From contig JALOMF010000060.1 of assembly GCA_025455635.1 (NCBI GenBank), positions 1-12,277 of the forward strand: a DNA stretch of 12,277 bases. The letters are read 5' to 3'. A model generated the notes under the pieces. It searched no databases and had not been told where the DNA came from. It saw nothing but the letters and a program-made list of their open reading frames with translations. This document shows, one piece after another, positions 1 through 5,962 of this stretch (the stretch's first letter is position 1; every line of letters starts with the position of its first letter). The position numbers and the translations under genes were made by a program. Source of the DNA: Saprospiraceae bacterium. Its GTDB lineage: Bacteria; Bacteroidota; Bacteroidia; Chitinophagales; Saprospiraceae.

Positions 1-1
1 T

Positions 2-238
2 ATTGACAGCGTGTTCTACGAGTCGGCCATCAACGCTTTTGCGCAAGCGACCAAAATCATAGCAGCGGAAAAACTGCAAGCACAGTTCGCCGAGCGATGC
101 GAGGGCATCGTGGTGCAGTCCTCCGGCATCGGTTGGGGCTTTCACGATGATTTAAAGGAATACCACTATGGTTGCTTCGGTACGAGGCCGAAAAGCTTGG
201 GCCATCGGGAGGGTAAGCAGCGGCTGGTGGTGGATTGA
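2..238 (+). CDS. 3' end of an unidentified gene (5' end outside window)
   Basis: The frame is open from the left edge of the window to TGA at 236-238, giving about 78 codons. I do not recognise the product. The first 50 or so residues look protein-like: an amphipathic stretch rich in Ala, Gln and Lys (AINAFAQATKIIAAEKLQAQ), then a Gly/aromatic segment (GIGWGFHDD). Third codon positions are mostly G or C, as in the other genes here, which favours this frame over the opposite strand. The tail after about residue 58 is basic and less convincing. A GTG at 11 could be read as a start, but an open frame reaching the window edge fits a truncated longer gene better. Existence is moderately supported; function is unknown. 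Confidence 0.4.
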   Translation: MDSVFYESAINAFAQATKIIAAEKLQAQFAERCEGIVVQSSGIGWGFHDDLKEYHYGCFGTRPKSLGHREGKQRLVVD

Positions 239-782
239 CGCAGCCCAATCGAACACATAAAACCACGACCGCTTGCCGCAGCTGGCCCGCCATTCTTCCT
301 TGAAGCGAACACGGTCACGAAGATGCTTTTTTTGGTGGTGGCTGACGAACGTGGCGTTTTTTTTCTTTAAACTTGTTGATGAAAAATCACTGTACGTAAC
401 TGTTTGCATCGGTTTCGTCACCCAAAACTCCACTCTGGCACAAAAACGGAACGCTTCTTGCACTGGCGTTAGTCTCCTTCTCAAAACAAACGGTTGAAGT
501 CGTGCCCACGCGGCACATCGTCTTGGCTAAATTCCCTCATATTTAAAATTTTCACTTTTGGACACGAACAAACACTAGGCTCATCACCTTTCCGTGTAGT
601 TCCTATCCCTAAGCAAGCCCAAGCCCTTCCCGTTGTCACCTAATTTCCCGTTTTAGCACAAAGCCCTATTGCCCTCCATGCCTGCGCATCGTGCCCTGCA
701 CGCTGTGTCCCATGCTCCGTCTTTGGCGGTGCTGCTTTTGCCCTTGGCAAATGGTGGCCTTGGCATGTCATAAACTGGTATT
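239..782. other. Gene-poor region
   Basis: No convincing gene in 544 bp. Short open frames exist on both strands (for example 152-484 minus and 273-497 plus) but show no recognisable domain and run through T-rich homopolymers (eight T around 357-364, seven around 326-332). The right half, about 590-760, is C/T-rich with no clear inverted repeat. The promoter of the downstream protease should lie near 740-800, but I find no good match to the Bacteroidota -33/-7 elements there. Confidence 0.5.
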
Positions 783-815
783 TTGTCTCATTTACTAAAA
801 ATAAAAAATTGCTTT

Positions 816-3617
816 ATGAAGAACATTTCGATGCTAGTGTGCCTGCTTTCGCTGCCATTTTTGGCAGCTTCGCAATCAAGTTTGCTGGCGCAAAAAGTAC
901 AGGCTGCCAAGGCCAAAAACCAGGTTTTCCAACAGCCAAGGCTCTTCCAGTTTGCGGGCCAAGCCAAGTCCGCCAGCCAGTTTGACGACCTCATTGCCGA
1001 AGGCCAAATGCTCACGCTCGACCTGGCCAGCCTGAACGAACTGCACAAGTCGGCCCCAGCTGCCCTCGAAATCGAACTGCCGAACGGCGGCCAAAAACCC
1101 ATCCAACTGGAGCTGGTGCAGCACCAGTTGCTCACCGAGGACTTCAGCCTCGTCACCAGCGAATCGAACGGCCAACCCATTGATTATCAGCCCGGTGTGT
1201 ATTATCGGGGCATCGTGAAGGGCGACTTGAACTCCATCGCCGCCATCAGTATCTTTGAGGACGAAGTCATCGGCGTCATCAGCACCGAAAAGGACGGCAA
1301 CTTGGTGCTGGGCCGTGCCAATGGCTCGGTGAAGGCATCGGCCAACTATATTTTTTACAAAGAAAACGACCTGCTGCTCGAAAACAGCTTCGAGTGCGGC
1401 GCTGGCGAGGAGTCCGTTTCCGAAGGAAAAGACCACCTCGGCGAGGGCTACGAGAAAGTGGACAAATGCGTGCGGGCCTACTTGGAGGCAGAGTTCCAAC
1501 TCGTGACCGAAAAAGGCGGTGCCGTGGGCGCTACCAACCACCTCACCGGCCTGTTCAACGCCGTGGCCGCCGCCTACCAAGCCGAAGCCATCACGACCTT
1601 CGTATCGCAAATCTTCACCTGGACCACCGCCGACCCTTATGCCACCAGTTCCTCTTCTGCAGCCCTGACCTCGTTCCGCAACTACCGGACGAGCTTCAAC
1701 GGTGACGTGGCCCACCTCATTTCGAGGGGTGCCCCCACGGGCGGCGGCATCGCTTGGGTGGATGCGCTCTGCACCAGCTATGCCTACGCCTACAGCTTTA
1801 TCAACAGCAATTACAGCAATTTCCCGACCTACTCCTGGTCGGTGAACGTACTGGCCCACGAGATGGGGCACAACCTCGGCTCCCCGCACACCCATGCCTG
1901 CGCCTGGAACGGCAACAACACGGCCATTGATGGCTGCGGCCCTGCCGTGGGTGCCAACGAAGGCTGCACCGCTGCCCTACCCGCTCAAGGCACGATGATG
2001 AGCTACTGCCACCTCGTGAACGGCGTCGGCATCAATTTCAACCTAGGCTTCGGCCCCCAGCCGGGCAATAGAATCCGGGCGGAAATCACAGGCGCACCAT
2101 GCCTCACTACCTGCGCCACGGCTTGCCTCACCATCACCACGAGCGGCACCAATGTGGGCTGCGCAAACGGGAACAATGGCACAGCCACAGCCACGGCCAC
2201 GGGCGGCAACAGCCCCTACACCTACGCCTGGTCAAATGGCGCAACGAGCCAAACCATCAGCAACCTCGTAGCGGGCACCTACACTGTCACCGTTTCGTCG
2301 GGCAGCTCCTGCGTGGGCACGGCTACACGGGTGGTGACTGCACCTGCCGCCATCACAAGCACGACCACCGTCACCAACACGAGCAACGGCCAGAACAACG
2401 GCGCCATCAACCTCACCGTGAGCGGCGGCACACCAGCCTACACGTTTGCTTGGTCAAATGGCGCTGCGACGGAGGACCTCTCCGGCCTAGCAGCCGGCAC
2501 TTACACCGTCACGATAACCGACTCGAAGGGCTGTACGGGTACCCGGTCGGCCACCGTGGGCGCTGGCAGCACCCCGCCCATCAGCCTCAGCTTCACAGTG
2601 ACCAATACCAACACCGGGCAGAACGTGGGCGCCATCAACCTCACGGTGTCCGGCGGCGTGGCCCCGTTCACCTACCTCTGGTCGAATGGTGCTACCACCG
2701 AGGACCTCTCCGGCCTAGCTGCTGGCAACTACGCTGTGACCGTGACTGGCTCGAACGGCACCACCAAAACAGGCAGCGCCACTGTGGGCACCAACTCCAC
2801 GGGCGGCAGCGGCTGCACCTCAGTGAACCTGCCCTACTCCGAGAGCTTCGAGGCGGGCCTGGGCGCCTGGACCCAAGCCACCAACGACCAGATGGACTGG
2901 ACCCGGCTTTCGGGCAGCACGCCGACAGCGTCCAGCGGCCCCGACAATGCCGCAAATGGCAGCTTCTACGTTTACACCGAAGCCACAGGGTTCACCAACA
3001 GAACGGCGCACCTGCTCAGCCCCTGCTTCAATATTGCGGGCATGACCAAGTTCCAAGTCACTTTCAACTACCACATGTTCGGCTCGCAGATGGGTACTTT
3101 GCGCCTCCAGTTCAGCCTCAACGGCGGCACTACTTGGAGCACCATCTGGACCAAGCAGGGCAACCAAGGCAATTCGTGGAAGCCGCTTTCGCTCAATTTC
3201 ACCAACAACGGCGGCACGAGCATCCGGTTCCGCATGTTCGCCACCACAGGCGGCGACAGGAGCGACATGGCTTTTGACAACATTGCGGTAACGCAAACCA
3301 GCAGCCTTGCAAACGGGGAAATCGAAGCCGAAACCAGCATAGAACTCAACGCAGATGCCCAAGAAAATGCACTCAGCCTCAGCCCGAACCCCGTGGCCAA
3401 CGAACTGACGGTGGCCTTTTTCTCGGAGCAGGAGCAAACTGGGAAAATCAGCATCAGCGACCAGACCGGAAGGACACTATCATCTGAAACTATGAAGGCT
3501 GCCGAAGGCAACAACTACTTCCAACTCGACGTGGCGGCACTGCCCGCTGGCCTCTACTTCCTCACTGTGGAGGAGGGCCAAACCCGCCGGGTGGAGCGTT
3601 TTGTTGTGCTTCGCTAA
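816..3617 (+). CDS. Secreted reprolysin-type zinc metalloprotease with SprB repeats, MAM-like domain and T9SS sorting signal
   Basis: A 933-residue protein predicted to cross the inner membrane by Sec and the outer membrane by the type IX system, ending secreted or cell-surface bound. Seen in order: signal peptide (1-20, ending LPFLAASQ); prosequence to about 215; catalytic domain from about 218 to 425 with zinc motif HEMGHNLGSPH at 348-358 (ligands His348, His352, His358; catalytic Glu349) and Met-turn GTMMSYCH at 392-399; three SprB-type repeats at about 437-510, 512-583 and 589-658, each with a WSNG core and an AGxYxVTV motif; a MAM-like jelly-roll domain at about 665-828; and a C-terminal sorting domain from Leu853 (LSLSPNPVANEL) to the end. 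The layout matches M12B/reprolysin-like Bacteroidota exoproteases; substrate is unknown. An upstream in-frame TTG at 783 would put 11 residues before the signal peptide, so ATG 816 was chosen. It appears monocistronic, closed by its own terminator. Confidence 0.93.
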   Translation: MKNISMLVCLLSLPFLAASQSSLLAQKVQAAKAKNQVFQQPRLFQFAGQAKSASQFDDLIAEGQMLTLDLASLNELHKSAPAALEIELPNGGQKPIQLELVQHQLLTEDFSLVTSESNGQPIDYQPGVYYRGIVKGDLNSIAAISIFEDEVIGVISTEKDGNLVLGRANGSVKASANYIFYKENDLLLENSFECGAGEESVSEGKDHLGEGYEKVDKCVRAYLEAEFQLVTEKGGAVGATNHLTGLFNAVAAAYQAEAITTFVSQIFTWTTADPYATSSSSAALTSFRNYRTSFNGDVAHLISRGAPTGGGIAWVDALCTSYAYAYSFINSNYSNFPTYSWSVNVLAHEMGHNLGSPHTHACAWNGNNTAIDGCGPAVGANEGCTAALPAQGTMMSYCHLVNGVGINFNLGFGPQPGNRIRAEITGAPCLTTCATACLTITTSGTNVGCANGNNGTATATATGGNSPYTYAWSNGATSQTISNLVAGTYTVTVSSGSSCVGTATRVVTAPAAITSTTTVTNTSNGQNNGAINLTVSGGTPAYTFAWSNGAATEDLSGLAAGTYTVTITDSKGCTGTRSATVGAGSTPPISLSFTVTNTNTGQNVGAINLTVSGGVAPFTYLWSNGATTEDLSGLAAGNYAVTVTGSNGTTKTGSATVGTNSTGGSGCTSVNLPYSESFEAGLGAWTQATNDQMDWTRLSGSTPTASSGPDNAANGSFYVYTEATGFTNRTAHLLSPCFNIAGMTKFQVTFNYHMFGSQMGTLRLQFSLNGGTTWSTIWTKQGNQGNSWKPLSLNFTNNGGTSIRFRMFATTGGDRSDMAFDNIAVTQTSSLANGEIEAETSIELNADAQENALSLSPNPVANELTVAFFSEQEQTGKISISDQTGRTLSSETMKAAEGNNYFQLDVAALPAGLYFLTVEEGQTRRVERFVVLR

Positions 3618-3662
3618 AAACACATAAATCCTTAAATTTCAACTGTTTAAAATTCTATTTGG

Positions 3663-3694
3663 CGGCTGTGCTCATCCGGGCACAGCCGTTTTTT
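3663..3694 (+). terminator. Rho-independent terminator of the metalloprotease gene
   Basis: A perfect 9-bp stem (CGGCTGTGC at 3663-3671 with GCACAGCCG at 3680-3688), an 8-base loop and six T (3689-3694), starting 46 bases after the protease stop. It separates the protease transcript from the isomerase gene, which starts at 3765. Confidence 0.9.
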
Positions 3695-3764
3695 ATTGGT
3701 GTTTCACAAAAACAAAAAGCCCCTGTTTTGCCAAAAAAACTACTTTTGGGCAAAACATTTCATC

Positions 3765-4667
3765 ATGAAAAAAACAACCAACCGCCGTACCGCCATGAAG
3801 AACATCGCACTTGGCACTGCCTCTGCATTGGCACTACCTTCACTCAGCGCCAGTGCCCCAATCCGCAGTCCGCAATCCCTGTCTGCCGAACAGGCAGGCG
3901 AAATCCGAAATCAATTCGCCCACAGCGTTTGCCGCTGGTGCTTCGGCTCCATGAAGCTGGAGGAACTCGCCGAGCAGGTGAAGCCGATGGGCATCACGTC
4001 CATCGAGCTGACCACGCCCGACGAGTGGCCGATTTTGAAAAAATATGGCTTGACCTGCGCCTTGGGCGCCCATCCCGAACAAAGCCTTACCGAAGGCTAC
4101 AACCAGCCTGGCCTCCACGAAATGCTCAACAAGCGCTACTTCGAACTGGCGGAAAAAGCGGCCAGTGCGGGCATCCCTACCATCATCGTCTTCTCTGGCA
4201 ACCGCAAGGGGCTGGACGACAAACTGGGCGTTGATTTTTGCGCAAAAGGCATCGAGCCACTGGCCAAATACGCCGAAAAGCTTGGCGTTCAGGTAGTTAT
4301 GGAACTGCTCAACAGCAAGGTGAACCACCCCGACTACCAGTGCGACCGAACCCCTTGGGGCGTGGATTTGGTGGAAAAAGTCGGCTCGCCCAATTTCAAG
4401 CTGCTCTACGACATCTACCACATGCAGATCATGGAGGGCGACGTGATTGCCACCATCAAAAAGCACAAGGACCATATCGGCCACTACCACACCGCCGGGG
4501 TGCCGGGCCGCAACGAGATTGACGAGACGCAGGAGTTGTACTACCCCGCTATCATGCGGGCCATCGCCGAGACGGGCTACAATCGCTACGTGGCGCAGGA
4601 GTTCATTCCGAAGGCAAAGGATGGAATGGCGTCGTTGCGGAAGGCGGTGGAGCTTTGCAATGTTTGA
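3765..4667 (+). CDS. Exported sugar isomerase/epimerase, hydroxypyruvate isomerase-like TIM barrel
   Basis: A 300-residue protein of the xylose isomerase-like TIM-barrel superfamily (AP_endonuc_2 fold), closest by motif to hydroxypyruvate isomerases, which interconvert hydroxypyruvate and tartronate semialdehyde. Actual substrate is not shown. The N-terminus has twin arginines (Arg7-Arg8 in NRRTAMKN) followed by a short hydrophobic Ala/Leu segment ending SLSASA near residue 31, so Tat export is likely. Probable metal/catalytic residues are Glu180 (VMELLN), Asp216 (LLYDIYHMQ), His242 (GHYHTAG) and Glu279 (VAQEFIP), with the family signature PGRNEID at 247-253 (Arg249, Glu251). Typical Hyi proteins have HIQ where this has HYH, so His242 sits at the usual Gln position. 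ATG 3765 was chosen over upstream 3696 because it directly precedes the signal; the upstream extension overlaps the terminator-proximal leader. The stop codon overlaps the first, decayed palindrome unit. Confidence 0.88.
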   Translation: MKKTTNRRTAMKNIALGTASALALPSLSASAPIRSPQSLSAEQAGEIRNQFAHSVCRWCFGSMKLEELAEQVKPMGITSIELTTPDEWPILKKYGLTCALGAHPEQSLTEGYNQPGLHEMLNKRYFELAEKAASAGIPTIIVFSGNRKGLDDKLGVDFCAKGIEPLAKYAEKLGVQVVMELLNSKVNHPDYQCDRTPWGVDLVEKVGSPNFKLLYDIYHMQIMEGDVIATIKKHKDHIGHYHTAGVPGRNEIDETQELYYPAIMRAIAETGYNRYVAQEFIPKAKDGMASLRKAVELCNV

Positions 4668-4767
4668 TTCCCTCAAATTTGATGGAGTTAAAGGCATCGA
4701 AATCGAGGCGTTTAAAACCATGCGCTTGCATGGAAATGGCTTTAATCCCTGCGAAATCGAAGGAATT
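4663..4767. repeat. Decayed palindromic units at the distal end of the array
   Basis: Three imperfect dyads and one hairpin. Unit 4663-4692 has core AAATTT with 12 of 15 pairs matching and begins within the stop region of the isomerase gene. Unit 4688-4715 has core GAAATC with 11 of 14 pairs. The hairpin at 4718-4733 pairs CCATGC with GCATGG around a 4-base loop. Unit 4744-4767 has core GAAATC with 9 of 12 pairs. In the plus frame starting at 4663 they encode KFDGV, GIEIEAF and FNPCEIEGI, resembling the peptide of the intact units. They look like older copies of the same repeat. Individually each is weak; the shared spacing and encoded motif are what support them. Confidence 0.55.
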
Positions 4768-4775
4768 GGTTATTT

Positions 4776-4798
4776 AAAGTGGTGGATTCCACTACTTT
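4776..4798. repeat. Palindromic unit with odd centre (GGATTCC)
   Basis: A 23-bp odd dyad centred on T4787, with 10 of 11 pairs matching. Its arms (GTGG/CCAC) resemble those of the perfect 40-bp unit at 4922-4961. Adding one A at the centre would restore GGAATTCC and the peptide frame, so it looks like a sister copy that has lost one base. Confidence 0.6.
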
Positions 4799-4807
4799 GG
4801 GTAATTC

Positions 4808-4833
4808 TAATCTCCTCGAATTCGATGTGATTA
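4808..4833. repeat. Palindromic unit, core GAATTC, mismatched arms
   Basis: A 26-bp dyad with 11 of 13 pairs matching. Its right half (4816-4833) is identical over 18 bases to the units at 4970-5005 and 5219-5250, while its left half differs at three positions (TCC for ACA), so only one half-site keeps that sequence. It overlaps the next unit by two bases, and the two read in one frame as NLLEFDVINLVEFDQI. Confidence 0.75.
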
Positions 4834-4857
4834 ATCTGGTCGAATTCGACCAGATTA
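4832..4857. repeat. Perfect 26-bp palindrome, core GAATTC
   Basis: All 13 pairs match. The inner TCGAATTCGA is shared with neighbouring units, but the arms are CTGG/CCAG instead of CACA/TGTG. Both arms changed together, which is the covariation expected if the symmetry is maintained or copied. Confidence 0.85.
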
Positions 4858-4897
4858 GCTTTTAAAGGTAACGGATTCGTTAGGTTTAGCCAGTTTT

Positions 4898-4925
4898 CTA
4901 ATTGTATCGAATTCGAAAGAATTGG
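4898..4925. repeat. Imperfect palindromic unit, core GAATTC
   Basis: A perfect TCGAATTCGA core (4907-4916) inside a dyad from 4900 to 4923 with 10 of 12 pairs matching, and one further matching pair at 4898/4925. It lies in the same forward frame as the next unit; together they encode SNCIEFERIGSNLVEFHQI. Its end overlaps the following palindrome by a few bases. Confidence 0.7.
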
Positions 4926-4961
4926 GTCTAATTTGGTGGAATTCCACCAAATTAGACCCAA
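4922..4961. repeat. Perfect 40-bp palindrome, core GGAATTCC
   Basis: All 20 pairs match from TTGGGTC at the left end to GACCCAA at the right, with no spacer at the centre. It is the longest perfect palindrome in the window. The inner flank is GG/CC rather than the CG/CG of its neighbours. In DNA it could extrude as a cruciform; in RNA it would fold into a long hairpin. Confidence 0.92.
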
Positions 4962-4969
4962 CCACTTTC

Positions 4970-5005
4970 AATTCTAATCACATCGAATTCGATGTGATTA
5001 GAATT
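4970..5005. repeat. Perfect 36-bp palindrome just upstream of the KilA-N start
   Basis: All 18 pairs match around GAATTC at 4985-4990. It ends 16 bases before the ATG of the KilA-N gene, where it could act as an operator or lie in the 5' leader. Its central 26 bases (4975-5000) are identical to 5222-5247 inside the KilA-N coding sequence. Confidence 0.92.
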
Positions 5006-5021
5006 TCAAAAGACAAACACT

Positions 5022-5885
5022 ATGGCAAAAGCACACACTTCTTTAGTTGTTGACAATTTCACAATTCGGCTATACAACATCGATAAAGAAGATTTCTTCT
5101 CACTTACCGATATGGCAAAGAAATCCAGCCCACGAACCGAAATAGTGATTCAAAACTGGATGAGAAGTAGAAACACAATAGAGTTTCTTGGGCTTTGGGA
5201 AAGTCTGAACAACCCAAATTTTAATCACATCGAATTCGATGTGATTAAAAGCAAAATTGGCTTGAACACTTTCGTCCTTTCTGTCAGTGATTGGGTGAAT
5301 AGCACCAATGCAATTGGAATAAAAGCAAGTGCAGGCCGCTACGGTGGAACCTATGCACACAAGGACATCGCTTTTGAGTTCGGCTCTTGGCTGAATCCAT
5401 CGTTTAAGTTGCTGATTATCAAAGAATTCCAGCGCCTAAAAACCGACGAATCCACCCGCCTCGGCCTCGACTGGAACCTCAAGCGGCAGCTCGCCAAGGC
5501 CAACTGGTACATCCACACCGAGGCCGTGCGGGAGCACCTCGTGCCCATCATTGACTGGCACACCAAGCGGGAAGCCTACGCCCAAGCCAGCGAGGCCGAC
5601 CTGCTCAACCTTGCCCTCTTCGGCATGACCGCCCGTGAGTGGAAGGCCGCCAACCCCGACCTCTCCGGCAACCTCCGTGACCATGCATCCACCGAGCAAC
5701 TGCTCGTGCTCGCCAACCTCCAATCCCTCAACGCCAAGCTGCTGGAATGGGACAGCCCCAAGGAGCAGCGCCTCGAAATCCTGAACAAAACCGCAAGAGA
5801 ACAGATGGAAATCCTCGTGAACACACGTGCCATCAACAACCTGAAACAGCTGGAAAGCGGCGGAGCGGGCTTTGTAGAAGGTTGA
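5022..5885 (+). CDS. KilA-N domain DNA-binding protein
   Basis: A 287-residue protein with an N-terminal KilA-N domain at about 10-140, a DNA-binding fold first known from phage and large DNA-virus regulators. Diagnostic segments are SLTDMAKK, IQNWMRSRNTIEFLGLWE, a TNAIGI motif, GRYGGTYAHKDIAFEF and LIIKEFQRLK. The C-terminal part (about 140-287) contains ASEADLLNLALFGMTAREWK and a helical tail, as in chromosomal Bacteroidota KilA-N proteins of about 270-290 residues. No signal peptide or membrane segment is seen, so it should act in the cytoplasm on DNA; its target is unknown. Residues 67-76 (FNHIEFDVIK) are encoded by a perfect 32-bp palindrome identical in its centre to the one just upstream. 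Base use is mosaic: codons up to about 5430 are AT-rich and the rest GC-rich like the neighbours. ATG 5022 is preceded by an A-rich leader without a Shine-Dalgarno sequence. The palindromic leader suggests autoregulation, which is inference. Confidence 0.9.
   Translation: MAKAHTSLVVDNFTIRLYNIDKEDFFSLTDMAKKSSPRTEIVIQNWMRSRNTIEFLGLWESLNNPNFNHIEFDVIKSKIGLNTFVLSVSDWVNSTNAIGIKASAGRYGGTYAHKDIAFEFGSWLNPSFKLLIIKEFQRLKTDESTRLGLDWNLKRQLAKANWYIHTEAVREHLVPIIDWHTKREAYAQASEADLLNLALFGMTAREWKAANPDLSGNLRDHASTEQLLVLANLQSLNAKLLEWDSPKEQRLEILNKTAREQMEILVNTRAINNLKQLESGGAGFVEG
5219..5250. repeat. Perfect 32-bp palindrome inside the KilA-N coding sequence
   Basis: All 16 pairs match around GAATTC at 5232-5237. It is read in frame as FNHIEFDVIK (residues 67-76). 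From memory, other Bacteroidota KilA-N proteins carry a gap-free equivalent here, roughly NPNFxxxEFDxFxxxxGLN, so the segment seems native to the protein rather than an inserted block. Confidence 0.92.
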
Positions 5886-5900
5886 TTTTCAATGTTTTGC

Positions 5901-5935
5901 AAAAAAAATGCGGCACCAGTCAGACCAGTGCCGCA
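5901..5935 (-). terminator. Rho-independent terminator of the TonB receptor gene, possibly shared with KilA-N
   Basis: An 8-bp GC-rich stem (TGCGGCAC at 5909-5916 with GTGCCGCA at 5928-5935) and an 11-base loop in which GTC/GAC may also pair. Read on the minus strand it is followed by eight T (5908-5901). It starts 27 bases beyond the receptor stop codon. On the plus strand the same hairpin follows the KilA-N stop but lacks a downstream T run, so termination in that direction is uncertain. Confidence 0.85.
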
Positions 5936-5962
5936 CGAGCTTAATTTCACAAAAGCGTTTTC

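Larger units (their letters stand above)
4663..5005. repeat. Array of about ten palindromic units upstream of the KilA-N gene
   Basis: Nearly the whole spacer between the isomerase and KilA-N genes consists of dyad-symmetric units of 24-40 bp, with centres at about 4677.5, 4701.5, 4725.5, 4755.5, 4787, 4820.5, 4844.5, 4911.5, 4941.5 and 4987.5. Several neighbouring centres are exactly 24 bp (8 codons) apart. Five units have the core GAATTC; the upstream ones have decayed cores (AAATTT, GAAATC, GGATTCC). The arms differ from unit to unit but remain complementary within a unit. In one frame or another, each GAATTC unit encodes N-x-[IVL]-E-F-x-x-I, and because of the symmetry does so on both strands. 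The tract is AT-rich relative to the flanking genes. Possible roles are an operator array for the KilA-N protein, a spreading palindromic element, or RNA hairpins; the sequence does not decide. Confidence 0.88.

Noticed and set aside
152..484. Minus-strand 110-codon frame near the left edge
   Set aside because: Runs through T/A homopolymers, has no recognised domain, and overlaps a frame with better codon bias on the plus strand.
783..815. TTG start for the metalloprotease
   Set aside because: It would place 11 residues before a clear signal peptide; ATG 816 fits.
876..1895. Long minus-strand open frame (339 codons) opposite the protease
   Set aside because: Antisense shadow of a GC-rich gene; no domain, low-complexity Val/Gly/Ala composition, and the plus-strand frame has a full domain architecture.
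2099..3277. Plus-strand 392-codon frame inside the protease gene
   Set aside because: Out-of-frame shadow rich in His, Arg and Gln, created by repetitive SprB codons.
4770..4961. Minus-strand 63-codon frame through the palindromes
   Set aside because: Its NLVEFDQI/NHIEFEEI motifs are a consequence of palindromes encoding the same peptide on both strands; no start context or domain.
4663..5005. Palindrome array as a CRISPR
   Set aside because: Repeats are self-complementary and vary in sequence and length, spacing is irregular, there are no unique spacers of constant length and no cas genes.
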